A stretch of 64,000 bases of DNA, taken from contig NZ_JAPNOZ010000008.1 in NCBI RefSeq assembly GCF_029955155.1, forward strand, positions 1 to 64,000, read 5' to 3'. Numbering within the stretch: position 1 is the first letter of the stretch; each line of letters starts with the position of its first letter. The translations under genes were made by a program, and so were the position numbers. Below, piece after piece: positions 29,846 to 39,674 of the stretch. The notes below the pieces were generated by a model. The model saw only the letters and a program-made list of their open reading frames with translations, was not told where the DNA came from and ran no database searches. Source of the stretch: Psychrobacillus sp. NEAU-3TGS. Its GTDB lineage: Bacteria > Bacillota > Bacilli > Bacillales_A > Planococcaceae.

Positions 29846-31123
29846 ATGGTAAAGTACACAGATCTAAATGTACCACTTAGGACGATAATGACACCTGGAC
29901 CAGTAGAAGTTGATCCAAGAGTATTAAGGGCGATGGCTACCCCGATTTTAGGACAATTTGATCCTGCATTTACGAATATCATGAATGAAACAATGGAAAT
30001 GCTTCGGGCTGTATTTCAAACAGAAAATCAATGGGCCTTCCCGGTTGATGGAACTTCCAGAGCAGGTTTGGAAGCTGTTCTGTGCAGTATTATTGAACCT
30101 GGCGATAAGGTTTTGATTCCAATATACGGACGATTTGGTTATCTGTTAACTGAAATCTGCCAGCGTTATGGAGCAGAGGTTACAACAATGGAAGTTCCTT
30201 GGGGAGAGGTTTTTGACCCTGAAGAAGTCATCAATAAAATTCACGAAGTTTCTCCAAAAATTGTTGCTATTGTTCATGCTGAAACTTCAACTAGCTGCAT
30301 GCAGCCATTAAAAGAAATTGGTGAAGCTTGCAGAAATGCAGATGTTCTGTTAGTTGTTGATGCTGTAGCATCTTTAGGTGGAGTTGACCTTAAAGTGGAT
30401 GAGCTTAAGCTTGATGCAGTTATTGGCGGTACGCAAAAATGTTTATCTGTTCCATCTGGATTAGCCCCGATTACTTATAACAAACGGGTTGAAGAAGTGA
30501 TAAATAAAAGAAAAAGTATTGAGTTAGGCTTAAAAACCTCTCAGAGCGAGTTTTCGGATAATCGAATTATGAGTAATTATTTTGATTTAGCACAGCTTCA
30601 GGATTATTGGAGTCCTGTCCGTCTTAACCATCATACGGAAGCGACAAGTATGCAATATGCTTTACGGGAAGGGCTTCGTATTATTCTTGAAGAAGGACTT
30701 GAAAACCGATTTGCCCGTCATAAGTTAAATGAACAAGCATTAGTTGCAGGTATTAAAGCGATGGGGTTAGATATATTTGGCGATGAAAAGCACAAACTAC
30801 CTGTTGTTACTGCAATCGAAATACCCGTAGGAATTGATGGTGATGAAGTACGTTCTATGATGTTAGAAGATTTTGAAGTGGAGATTGCCAGTTCTTTTGG
30901 TCCTCTTCATGGTAAGATTTGGAGAATCGGTGCTATGGGATATAGTTCCCGTAAGAAAAATATTCTTCATGTTCTTTCAGCGTTAGAAGGGACGCTTATA
31001 CGTAAAGGCTTTAATGTGGATAGAGGCGAAAGTTTACAAGCGGCATTAAATGTATATGATGAATACAAAAAGAATGGCTTTAAAACTGTCGAATCAGATA
31101 AAATAATCATTCCGAGCATGTGA
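29846..31123 (+). CDS. pucG: (S)-ureidoglycine--glyoxylate aminotransferase
   Basis: PucG is a PLP enzyme that transfers the amino group of ureidoglycine to glyoxylate, giving oxalurate and glycine. The 425-residue fold-type-I class-V aminotransferase has the PLP lysine K198 (GGTQKCLSVPSG), D172 in VVDAVASLGG, Q37 in LGQFDP and the NHHTEA block near 261, all as expected of PucG and distinct from ordinary alanine-glyoxylate aminotransferases. It is a single-gene unit with its own promoter and terminator at the left edge of the allantoin cluster. Its product oxalurate is the substrate of AllFGH encoded far downstream. Confidence 0.92.
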   Translation: MVKYTDLNVPLRTIMTPGPVEVDPRVLRAMATPILGQFDPAFTNIMNETMEMLRAVFQTENQWAFPVDGTSRAGLEAVLCSIIEPGDKVLIPIYGRFGYLLTEICQRYGAEVTTMEVPWGEVFDPEEVINKIHEVSPKIVAIVHAETSTSCMQPLKEIGEACRNADVLLVVDAVASLGGVDLKVDELKLDAVIGGTQKCLSVPSGLAPITYNKRVEEVINKRKSIELGLKTSQSEFSDNRIMSNYFDLAQLQDYWSPVRLNHHTEATSMQYALREGLRIILEEGLENRFARHKLNEQALVAGIKAMGLDIFGDEKHKLPVVTAIEIPVGIDGDEVRSMMLEDFEVEIASSFGPLHGKIWRIGAMGYSSRKKNILHVLSALEGTLIRKGFNVDRGESLQAALNVYDEYKKNGFKTVESDKIIIPSM

Positions 31124-31171
31124 TTAGTCATATAGTATAAACAGTGTATTTTACAAACAATTAGTAAAGGT

Positions 31172-31209
31172 ATAACCACTTCTCTATATTAGAGAAGTGG
31201 TTATTTTTG
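31172..31209 (+). terminator. Rho-independent terminator of pucG
   Basis: ATAACCACTTCTCT pairs perfectly with AGAGAAGTGGTTAT and is followed by TTTTT. Confidence 0.92.
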
Positions 31210-31235
31210 GTGTTTTAGAAATTTGTAGATAACGA

Positions 31236-31275
31236 AAGAGGGTGTTCCGCTCAAATTGAGTAGACATCCTCTCTG
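31236..31275 (-). terminator. Terminator-like hairpin after the alpha/beta hydrolase gene
   Basis: GAGGGTGT and ACATCCTC pair around a second CTCAA/TTGAG hairpin, directly downstream of the minus-strand gene. The T tract is short. Confidence 0.6.
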
Positions 31276-31283
31276 ATTTTGGA

Positions 31284-32165
31284 TCAATTAACTTGTTGAA
31301 GTTGCTTTCTTAGAAACTGAATGACATCGTCAAATGCATTTTGTATAGTCCCATTTTGCCAATCTTCATCAAATACATGTTTGCCGTTTGGAATAGTGAT
31401 CAATTGGTTTTCTACTCCCGCTTTCGTTAATGCTTCAGACATGGCTACCGATTGTTCGTAAGGAACGTCTTCATCTATTGTCCCGTGCAATAAAAGGGTT
31501 GGTGGATAATTCGAATCTAAAGTGTATAATGGGCAAAATGACTTAAGTTCTTCTATATCCATGTCGCTTATTTTTCTAATCCAATCCCCATTTTGTCTTG
31601 CGTACATGTAGATGGCATAACGTTTTTGAATCGGTCCAACGGTAATCACTTCATTGGATACGAGCATGTCAGCAAGTTCTTTCGGTACAGCTGTCATTTT
31701 TTTGTAATGCGGGCTTGGTTTTAAAGCCCAATCTCCAGTTATATCACCGTAACCGTAGAAAGAGACAATCACTTGTGGTTTTATATCAAACGTTCCAGAT
31801 AGAAGAGCAAGATAGCCACCTGCTGAACCGCCAATCACTACTATTTTTTCTGGATTATAGTCAAACTGGTTTATCCCTTCATTCTTTAGCCAAGAAAGTG
31901 CATCTGCAATATCTGTTGCTATATCAGGAATTTTTGTTTCAGGTGCAAGCCGATAATCAATCGAAAATACATTAAATCCTGCTTCCAAATAAAATTCAAC
32001 CTGTTCTTCTTTCATATCTTCTCTTGATCCCCAAAATAGACCACCACCATGAATATAAACAATGACAGGAGCAAACTGTATAGAAGTGGGATAAAAATCT
32101 GCTTTTATTTCAAATTGTTCTTCTTTTTTGTAAACGACAGTTGTTTTCATTGTTGTAACACACAC
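31284..32165 (-). CDS. Alpha/beta hydrolase (HSL-type esterase/lipase family)
   Basis: This 293-residue soluble enzyme has the oxyanion motif HGGG (39-42), the nucleophile elbow GGSAGG with Ser114, an Asp in GTIDEDVP and the catalytic His in GKHVFD. These mark the hormone-sensitive-lipase/carboxylesterase branch. It lies on the opposite strand inside the allantoin cluster, with no evident link to ureides. The GTG at 32165 is the longest start; an in-frame ATG at 32150 (MKTTVVY) is possible, and neither has a good ribosome site. Confidence 0.82.
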   Translation of the reverse strand: MCVTTMKTTVVYKKEEQFEIKADFYPTSIQFAPVIVYIHGGGLFWGSREDMKEEQVEFYLEAGFNVFSIDYRLAPETKIPDIATDIADALSWLKNEGINQFDYNPEKIVVIGGSAGGYLALLSGTFDIKPQVIVSFYGYGDITGDWALKPSPHYKKMTAVPKELADMLVSNEVITVGPIQKRYAIYMYARQNGDWIRKISDMDIEELKSFCPLYTLDSNYPPTLLLHGTIDEDVPYEQSVAMSEALTKAGVENQLITIPNGKHVFDEDWQNGTIQNAFDDVIQFLRKQLQQVN

Positions 32166-32242
32166 TTTCTCTAGAGTAGTTTTTGTTAGTCAATTTAATG
32201 ATTCAATATGAAATTATATCATAAAAGTAAATTATCTTTATT

Positions 32243-32256
32243 GAAAAGCGCTTGCT
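32243..32256. promoter_or_regulatory. cre-like site upstream of the first allantoinase operon
   Basis: GAAAAGCGCTTGCT matches 12 of 14 positions of the CcpA site consensus, about 150 bases before the gene. It is weak alone but repeated in the cluster. Confidence 0.3.
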
Positions 32257-32403
32257 GTATGCTTCCCATCTATAAAAAGAGTGTATTAGGGAATAACTAA
32301 TTGTTAGGAAATGATGGTCACATATTGCAAAACTTTAATGAGGTGTTTAGTCTAGAACATTTCATCTTCAATTTAATTTGGAAGAATATAAGGAGGAACT
32401 GTA

Positions 32404-33762
32404 ATGATGTATGATCTAATTATTAGAAATGGGAATGTTGTATTTCGAGAAGGAGTCCGCCAAGTGGATATTGGTGTGAAGAATGAAAAAATATCTTGTA
32501 TAGCTGAAGAAATTACAGATGATGCAAAAAAAGTTATTGATGCAAGTGGGCAATATGTGATGCCTGGTATGGTTGATACGCACGTTCATATTAGTGAACC
32601 TGGTCGAACTGAGTGGGAAGGGTTTGAAACAGGATCAAAAGCGATGGCGGCTGGAGGTACGACGAGCTATGTGGAAATGCCGCTAAATGCATTACCGGCA
32701 ACCATTAATAAAGAAGCACTTGACCTAAAACTTGATGCCGCGGTCGATCAGAACTATGTGGACTATGGTTTCTATGGTGGGCTTGTACCTGAAAATCTAG
32801 ATAAACTAGAAGAATTAGCAGATGCAGGTGTTCTGGCGTTTAAATGCTTCCTTTCCGATATTACAAGTGATATTCCTGGAGATTTTACGAATGTTGATGA
32901 TTATACGATGTACAAGGGAATGCAAAAAATAGCAGAATTAGGTGGGATTCTATGTATCCATGCTGAAAACCCATCTGTTACATCTAAGCTTACGGAAGAA
33001 ATGATTAGAGAAGGCCGGACCTCTGCAGCTGAATACGTTGATTCGCGTCCAATTTTCACGGAAGTGGATGCAGTTCAGCGTGCCGTTTTGTTTGCAAAAG
33101 AAACAGGATGTAAATTACACTTAGTACACATTAGTACATCAGAAGCCGTTCAAGTAATTTTAAAAGCACGCTCGGAAGGGTTAGATGTAACGCTGGAATC
33201 ATGCCCTCACTATTTTGCTATGACTGCTGAACAAGTAGCGGAAATTGGTCCAGAAGCAAAATGTCAACCGCCGATCCGAAAAGCAAAAGACCAAGCGAAG
33301 TTATGGGACGAGTTATTGAAAGGTAACATTGACTGGATAACCTCTGACCATTCACCATGTACGGAAGATTTAAAGCAAGGAAACATTTTTGAGGCATGGG
33401 GCGGAATTAGTGGCGTTCAAAATAATGTGGATTTAATGTTTGATTTAGCCGTAAAACAACGTGGTTTAGCAATAGAAAAGTTTGTCGATTTAATCGCATT
33501 TAACCCTGCCAAACGTTTTAACTTACCTTATAAAGGGGAAATAGCTATTTATAAAGACGCAGACATTATTTTATTAGATCCCAATCAGTCCTATGTTGTT
33601 AAAAGGGAAGAACTATATTACAAAAATAAACATAGCGCCTATGTAGGCAGAAAAATTGACTGTCGTGTAACAAAAACGATTGTACGTGGAAATGTAGTTT
33701 TCGATTTACAAAAAGGAATTGTAGGGGAACCAATCGGAAAACTATTGTCTGCTGAAAAATAA
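32404..33762 (+). CDS. allB: Allantoinase, paralogue A, copy 1
   Basis: Allantoinase opens the hydantoin ring of allantoin to give allantoate. The 452-residue amidohydrolase has every di-metal ligand: H60 and H62 (DTHVHISEPGR), carbamylated K147 (AFKCF), H186, H242 and D315 (TSDHSPC), each nearly the same number as in E. coli AllB. This A type resembles E. coli AllB more closely than the B type next to it. AGGAGG precedes the ATG. It forms an operon with paralogue B, a broken pucR and ridA. A near-identical A copy lies at 41217. Confidence 0.92.
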   Translation: MMYDLIIRNGNVVFREGVRQVDIGVKNEKISCIAEEITDDAKKVIDASGQYVMPGMVDTHVHISEPGRTEWEGFETGSKAMAAGGTTSYVEMPLNALPATINKEALDLKLDAAVDQNYVDYGFYGGLVPENLDKLEELADAGVLAFKCFLSDITSDIPGDFTNVDDYTMYKGMQKIAELGGILCIHAENPSVTSKLTEEMIREGRTSAAEYVDSRPIFTEVDAVQRAVLFAKETGCKLHLVHISTSEAVQVILKARSEGLDVTLESCPHYFAMTAEQVAEIGPEAKCQPPIRKAKDQAKLWDELLKGNIDWITSDHSPCTEDLKQGNIFEAWGGISGVQNNVDLMFDLAVKQRGLAIEKFVDLIAFNPAKRFNLPYKGEIAIYKDADIILLDPNQSYVVKREELYYKNKHSAYVGRKIDCRVTKTIVRGNVVFDLQKGIVGEPIGKLLSAEK

Positions 33763-33802
33763 AATAGTCTTTTGAACTTTTTTAAGTAAAGGAGCGATAA
33801 TC

Positions 33803-35137
33803 ATGACAAATTATGATTTAATTATACGAAATGGGCACATTGTCACCTCGGAGTCAGTTGCTAGAGGAGATATTGGGATTAAGGATGGCAAGATTGCCGA
33901 AGTGTCAGTAAATGAAGGTATTAGTGCAAAGGGTACCAATGAAATAAACGCTGAAGGACTTCATGTTTTCCCGGGCCTCATAGATTCTCATGTGCATTTC
34001 AACGAACCTGGAAGAACGGAATGGGAGGGAGTCGAAACAGGCAGTAAAAGCTTGGCTGCGGGCGGTGTAACGACTTATTGTGATATGCCTTTAAACAGTA
34101 CGCCTCCAACAATTAACAAAGAAAATTTAGAGTTAAAAAGAAAGCTTTCCGAAGAAAAGTCGGTTATAAATCCGAATTACTGGGGCGGCCTAGTACCCGA
34201 AAACATTGATAATTTAAAGGAACTTTACGATAATGGTGTCGTCGCCTTTAAAGCATTTATGTCGCCAAGTGGTATAGATGATTTTCATCATTCTGACGAC
34301 GAAACACTTTATAGAGGGATGAAAGAAATTGCCTCCATAGGTTCATTACTTGGTGTTCATGCGGAGAGCACAGTAATTTGTGAACAGTTGGCAACGAAGA
34401 AGTTGCAGGAAGGGAAAACATCTGCGCGTGACTTTGTGGAATCAAGACCGATTATTTCAGAGATAGAGGCTGTTCGAAGAATTATTTCTTATGCCGAAGC
34501 AACGGGATGTAAACTGCATATCGTCCATGCAAGCAGCAGAAAAGTGGTTCAAGTAGTAGAAGAAGCAAAACGCAGAGGCGTAGATGTAACAGTCGAAACT
34601 TGTGGGCACTATTTATCATTAACTGTGAAAGACTTAGAAGAAAAAGGCGGCTTGGCAAAATGCGCTCCTCCTTTACGAGATGAAGAGGAACTAGAGGAAT
34701 TATGGGTAGCGGTTGCTAATGGGGAGATTGATGTGATTTCCTCAGATCATTCTCCAGCGCCTGCTTCCATGAAGACGATTACGGATAATTATTTCGAGGG
34801 CTGGGGTGGCATCTCTGGAGCACAATCTACATTTAATATTATGCTGACAGAAGGCTATGCTAAGCGTAACCTACCCTTGGAAAAGATTGTGAAGTTAATG
34901 GGAACCAATCCTGCGAAAATATTTGGCTTAACCAATAAAGGAGATATCGCGGTCGGTTATGACGCCGATTTCGCGATTGTTAGTCTAGATGAAAGCTTTA
35001 GATTAGAAAATGAAGATTTGTTCTATCGTCATAAGCATTCACCATATGTAGGTATGACGTTTGAAGGGAAAGTTAAGACAACCATTGTAAGTGGTGAGGT
35101 TGTTTTTGAAAATGGCCACTTTCCAAAAGCATATTAA
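33803..35137 (+). CDS. allB: Allantoinase-like amidohydrolase, paralogue B, copy 1
   Basis: This 444-residue protein is a second, divergent allantoinase. Metal ligands are complete: SHVHFNEPGRTEWEG, the lysine in AFKAFMSPSG, the histidines in VHAES and HIVHASS, and the Asp in SSDHSPA. It differs from paralogue A around the active-site lysine (FMSP in place of FLSD) and after the Asp (SPAPASMKT), so substrate or stereochemical preference could differ. AAAGGAG precedes the ATG, 40 bases after paralogue A. A close copy lies at 42643. Confidence 0.88.
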   Translation: MTNYDLIIRNGHIVTSESVARGDIGIKDGKIAEVSVNEGISAKGTNEINAEGLHVFPGLIDSHVHFNEPGRTEWEGVETGSKSLAAGGVTTYCDMPLNSTPPTINKENLELKRKLSEEKSVINPNYWGGLVPENIDNLKELYDNGVVAFKAFMSPSGIDDFHHSDDETLYRGMKEIASIGSLLGVHAESTVICEQLATKKLQEGKTSARDFVESRPIISEIEAVRRIISYAEATGCKLHIVHASSRKVVQVVEEAKRRGVDVTVETCGHYLSLTVKDLEEKGGLAKCAPPLRDEEELEELWVAVANGEIDVISSDHSPAPASMKTITDNYFEGWGGISGAQSTFNIMLTEGYAKRNLPLEKIVKLMGTNPAKIFGLTNKGDIAVGYDADFAIVSLDESFRLENEDLFYRHKHSPYVGMTFEGKVKTTIVSGEVVFENGHFPKAY

Positions 35138-35227
35138 AGTTTATATAATAAAAGAAAATCAATAACGGATGACAAAGGGCTGAGGCATTTCTCTGCCCTT
35201 TTGTTCGACTGGAAAGGAGGGAGTTAT

Positions 35228-36890
35228 GTGGAATTTCGTGTGAAAGATGTTTTGAATTTATCATCACTCAAAGAGTCCGTTGTTTTAAGTGGAGAGCAAT
35301 ATTTGCATAAAGTTGTAAAAGGTTCTACTATAATGGAAGCTCCAGATATTACTGACTGGTTAAAAGGTGGAGAACTAATATTGACCAGTCTATATCCAAT
35401 CCGTTTTTTTAACGAACAGGAGCAAAAGCAGTTTATTGCGAAGTTAGCTGAAAAAGATGTTAGTGCATTAGTGATTAAAAATCATCGATTTGTAAAAGAA
35501 ATTCCCCAGTCCATCATCGATGAAGCGGAAAAGTGTAGGCTGCCAATCATCCAAATTCCTAAAGAAGTCCCTTATGTAGATGTTCTATATCCAGTAATGG
35601 AAGAAATATTGAATACGCAAGTAAAAAAACTACAGTATTATAAAGAAATCCATGACCAATTACAGCTCTATCATTGGCTGATGAAAGTCCAGAAAAAATA
35701 ATTGAGACATTAGAGAACTTAATTGGAAATCCTGTTGCCTTATTTGATCGAAATTTCTTTTGCATAGCTTCCACACTCCCTGGTTTAACTAATTTTAAAA
35801 TTGTTGAAAAAATTATTACTTTGACGAAACAGAAAAGATGAAATTTCCGCATTACCGTCAAATCGTTAGGTACCCGGAACAAAAAGAGAAAATTGGACAT
35901 CAAATAGTTGTTCCAATTGAAACGATTAACCATATAAAAACGTATCTATTAATAGGTGAAATGAATAAACCTTTGGAAGAGCTCGATTTTATTGCAATTG
36001 AAAATGCTGCAACTTCCCTTTCGCTTGAACTAGTTAAAAAATTTGCTGTAGCAGAAGTAGACAAACGATTTAAAAATGATTTACTGGAACAATTAATCGA
36101 AGGGAAATTACCTTCCAATATTCTTTACCAAGATGCCAATTTAATTGGTTGGGATATAGAGGGATCATTTGCGGTTGTTTTGTTCAAAATAAGCAAAATG
36201 AATGAACTGAATTCTTCGAAGCAAGTGAAACGAGGAATTTCCAATGCCAATGAAGAGACATTGCTTCACGAGGCTATTGATCAGTATTTACCGAACGTAA
36301 TTATGGGTAGTAAAAGCGGATTAAAAGTAGTGCTATGGAAAGTCGATTTAGAAGACCCCGAGTGGTTAATCAAAATTAAAGTAAAAGTATCGAGTATATT
36401 AGATTTGGTAAAAAAGCAGGCTAACGAAATAATTATTCAAGTAGGGATAGGAACGCTATCAGAAAATATTAATAGAATTTCCGAAAGTTACATAAAGGCT
36501 CAGGATGCTTTAGAATTTGGAGAGGTTTTAAATGGTAGGGAGTTCGTAACTTCCTATTCTGAACTAGGGGTCTTTAGGATGTTAGGTAAGTTTACTAATT
36601 CTGAAGAGTTAAAGACTTTTATTCCTCCATCATTACAATTGTTGCTAAACTATCAGCAAGCAAATAAATCAGATTTGATAACTACATTAAAAGTTTTCTT
36701 ACAATGCAATCAAAATGCCACGAAAGCATCTCAGCTTCTTTTTATCCACCATAAAACAGCGGTCTATCGTATTGAACGCATCAAAGAAATAACAGGGATG
36801 AATTTTGATGATGCGGAAGAAATGCTGTTAGTTCAAATTGGATTAAAGATTATTGAACTTCTTGAACGAGAAAAAATTCAAAAATATTAA
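35228..36890 (+). pseudogene. pucR: PucR-family regulator, two frameshifts
   Basis: The gene begins at a GTG with AAAGGAGGG upstream and encodes MEFRVKDVLNL, then the PucR N-terminal domain with EAPDITDWLKGGELILTS. The frame is lost near 35675 (one base missing). It continues one frame over as DESPEKIIETLENLIGNPV to LTKQK, and is lost again near 35830 (another base missing). The last frame, from MKFPHYRQ, runs to the C-terminal PucR helix-turn-helix (FLQCNQNATKASQLLFIHHKTAVYRIERI, near the end). Restored, it would be about 553 residues. It sits between the allantoinase pair and ridA and would be a local activator. Confidence 0.85.
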
Positions 36891-36927
36891 ATTTTATCAA
36901 TGAAAAGAGTAGGAGTGTTAGAGTATT

Positions 36928-37308
36928 ATGAGAAAGACATATCGTGCAAAAAATGTAACAGCATCAGGACCATATTCACATGCAGTAGAAGCGGATAATT
37001 TTCTTTTTTTATCTGGTCAGACGGCAATGAATACCGGGACGGTAGAAAATTTACAAGGAAACATTGCAGAACAAACCAAGCAATGCTTTACCAATTTATC
37101 TGAAGTATTAGAAGCCGCTAATCTAACATTTGATAATGTAGTGAAAGTAAATGTATATCTAACGGATATGAATAATTTTTCTGCTATGAATGAGGTTTAT
37201 AAAACATACTTCCAAGAACCATATCCAGCAAGAACTTGTGTGGCAGTTTTAGCATTACCACTGGGTGCGGAAGTAGAAATTGAAATGATTGCTAAGAGAA
37301 ACGCATAA
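36928..37308 (+). CDS. RidA family protein (single domain)
   Basis: This 126-residue protein is a canonical YjgF/YER057c/UK114 member: SGPYSHAV, LFLSGQ, the arginine in YPARTCVAV and the glutamate in EVEIEMIA are all present. It contrasts with the three-domain protein at 18540, which lacks SGQ and the glutamate. It probably hydrolyses imine or enamine by-products, or carbamate-like intermediates, of ureide breakdown, as do RidA homologues linked to purine and pyrimidine catabolism. It closes the allB-allB-pucR unit and is followed by a terminator. Confidence 0.88.
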   Translation: MRKTYRAKNVTASGPYSHAVEADNFLFLSGQTAMNTGTVENLQGNIAEQTKQCFTNLSEVLEAANLTFDNVVKVNVYLTDMNNFSAMNEVYKTYFQEPYPARTCVAVLALPLGAEVEIEMIAKRNA

Positions 37309-37344
37309 TGATTTAAGAGAAAGTGAGGCTATCTCTCTATCCCA

Positions 37345-37375
37345 AAGCACTGGTAAACATTCCAGTGCTTTTTCT
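37345..37375 (+). terminator. Rho-independent terminator after ridA
   Basis: AAAGCACTGG pairs with CCAGTGCTTT around an 8-base loop, then TTT. Confidence 0.9.
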
Positions 37376-37998
37376 TTACTTAAAAACTATAAAAAACTTA
37401 GATAGCCACATAAAATTTACAATTAATGCGAGAAGTTGTGTTTTGTATGTTATGCGTGGGGTATAAACATACTACGTAGTAAGTTGCTCGGTTTATATTT
37501 GCTAGGATCAAAATAAGCCATTAGTTCTAATGATTGTCGGAAAATTGTCATTAAACTTTCATAAAAATGTAATTGGATATCAACCCCTGTATTTCAATAA
37601 TTATGATTTATTGTCTATTTAATCATAGAATTTTTTTGTTCATTGTGTACAAAAGACTATACAAAGGAGCTACTATATCCATAAATGTTATGCAGTATAT
37701 ATAGTGAGGGTTTGTACATTTTGTTTAATAGACATAAAGACCTTTGGGCTAAAGCTATGTATAATAAATCTTGTTCATCGTGAAACCGTTTTCGAGAGGA
37801 TAGTAAAGTTAATCTAATGTGACTCGGAGTTATTTTACTAATTAAAGTGAACTGCTTTTATGGAAAGAAAATTACCATTCCAAATGCAAACACTGCGTAT
37901 AGTGTAATAATTATATAGCAACAGGTTAAACTATTATTTATCGTCAAAAATAAACGTAGCTTTAAATACATCAGTCGATAAAAAAAGGAGTATGACAA
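37376..37998. promoter_or_regulatory. Long leader of the first NCS1 permease gene with palindrome and cre-like site
   Basis: The 620-base gap holds a perfect 12-base palindrome TACTACGTAGTA (37470-37481) and a cre-like TGAAACCGTTTTCG (37781-37794; 12 of 14 positions). No purine riboswitch core was found. A short minus-strand frame at 37858-38049 overlaps the permease start and is not supported. AAAGGAG lies just before the permease ATG. Confidence 0.4.
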
Positions 37999-39396
37999 AT
38001 GTCTACAGCAAATGAAAGTTTCGATGCAAAAGAAACGCAAATTGAACATGCCACTGGATTAGATAAATCACTACATCCAAATTCCGAAAAGGATAGAACC
38101 GTTAAGCCGAGAGACTATATTTTCATGTGGATGGGCGATGGGGTTAACATAGGGAATATGACGTTAGGAGCCAGTGTAATTATAGCGGGAGTAGCAACGC
38201 TAAACATTTTCCAAACAATGTTGGCAGCTCTAATCTCCATTGGGATCATATCCACTATATTCGCATTAAATGACCGACTAGGCTATAAAACAGGTATACC
38301 ATACGTTGTACAGCTTAGAATGTCTTTCGGTACAAAGGGAACAGTTATTTCGTCATTACTACGCGGTATACCTGCTATTGTTTGGTATGGTATTCAAAGC
38401 TGGATTGGCGGTACTGCACTTAATGAATTTTTAAAGATTATTACGAATGGATCTTTTAATAATATTGTTATTTGTTTTGTAGGTCTTCAATTATTCCAAA
38501 TTGTTATATCACTATTTGGTTTCCATGCTATTAAATGGGTAGAGACGGTTGCGTCAATCATTTTCATGATAGGACTTATTTATGTTTTTGGAATCCTTGT
38601 AACATCATACGGCACTGAGATTACTCAAACTTGGGTACAAGCAGAAGGGTCATGGGGAATACATTTCTTTGCACTGATTATGGTCTTTTTAGGAAATTAT
38701 GCAGGGATCTTTGTAAGTGCTGCAGACTATTCTAGAGAGTTGAAAACGGGTATAAGCGATAAAAAACGTGGAGCATTATACTTTGTTCCAATCACTATTT
38801 CATATGGTTTTGTTATTGTTATTGGTGCTATGTTAGCTTCTGCGACAGGTGTAACAAATCCTGCGATAGCACTTCCGATGGTAATCGATAATCCATATAT
38901 TTCTGCAGGTGTATCACTATTTATCGTTATTACAGTAATTGCGACAAATATGGTAGCGAACGTTGTTCCACCAGCGTATGTAATTACATTACTAACAAAA
39001 TTAAAATACAAAATTTCTGTAACAATTACAGGATTGCTTGCTCTATGTGCATTCCCTTGGTTACTAATTCAAGAGTCATCAGCGGCTGGTCTAAATATGT
39101 TCGTTCTTATCTACTCTGCATTTTTAGGTCCTGTTATCTCAATCCTGTTGGTTGAATATTATATTTTAAGAAAACAGAGAGTAGATACTGGTGAGTTGTA
39201 CAATGAAAAAGGTTCTTATGCAGGCTACAATCCAGCAGGGTTGCTTGCGATGTTTATCGGAGCTGCCGCAGCGTTTGTTGAAGTGGAGCTTGCATGGATA
39301 ATTGGTGTTGTGGTAGCAGGAATAGCATACTATCTTCTATCGAAATATGCCTTTAAAGGTTCAAGTTTCAAAAAAGGGACAATTTTCGAGAAATAA
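37999..39396 (+). CDS. NCS1-family permease (purine/cytosine/allantoin type)
   Basis: This 465-residue protein has about twelve membrane helices after a hydrophilic N-terminus of some 35 residues. Features of the NCS1 (nucleobase-cation symport 1) family are MWMGDGVNIGNMTLGAS in the first helix and the SAADYSRELK loop after helix 6. The context suggests a ureide or purine as substrate (allantoin, hydantoin, cytosine or similar). It is a single-gene unit with its own promoter region and terminator. It differs clearly from the second NCS1 protein next door. Confidence 0.88.
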   Translation: MSTANESFDAKETQIEHATGLDKSLHPNSEKDRTVKPRDYIFMWMGDGVNIGNMTLGASVIIAGVATLNIFQTMLAALISIGIISTIFALNDRLGYKTGIPYVVQLRMSFGTKGTVISSLLRGIPAIVWYGIQSWIGGTALNEFLKIITNGSFNNIVICFVGLQLFQIVISLFGFHAIKWVETVASIIFMIGLIYVFGILVTSYGTEITQTWVQAEGSWGIHFFALIMVFLGNYAGIFVSAADYSRELKTGISDKKRGALYFVPITISYGFVIVIGAMLASATGVTNPAIALPMVIDNPYISAGVSLFIVITVIATNMVANVVPPAYVITLLTKLKYKISVTITGLLALCAFPWLLIQESSAAGLNMFVLIYSAFLGPVISILLVEYYILRKQRVDTGELYNEKGSYAGYNPAGLLAMFIGAAAAFVEVELAWIIGVVVAGIAYYLLSKYAFKGSSFKKGTIFEK

Positions 39397-39406
39397 CTTT
39401 TTTCTG

Positions 39407-39446
39407 AAAATACCTTGTGGGATATCTATTTCCACAAGGTATTTTT
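39407..39446 (+). terminator. Rho-independent terminator after the first NCS1 gene
   Basis: AAATACCTTGTGG pairs with CCACAAGGTATTT around an 11-base loop, then T residues. Confidence 0.92.
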
Positions 39447-39674
39447 GTTGTTCATTTTGTATAATGATTTGTTTAAGATGAACATAATACTTTCCTTCCT
39501 TATTTACAATGAATAATAAAAGTTGGTGCTTTTGGTTAACTGACCTAAAGAAGTATAACTAATTTTTTGTATACTAATGTAGTTCACTGTTATAGTAATT
39601 AATCTTAGAGGATTAATACAGTTTTATTCATAGCTGATGAGCACTAGTGGCATTGTAATAAGGAGGAAGTCTTT

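Noticed and set aside
37376-37998. Possible purine riboswitch before the permease
   Set aside because: The conserved core loops of the purine aptamer are not present.
37858-38049. 63-codon minus-strand frame overlapping the NCS1 permease start
   Set aside because: It overlaps a well-supported gene start and its ribosome site, and resembles AT-rich antisense reading.
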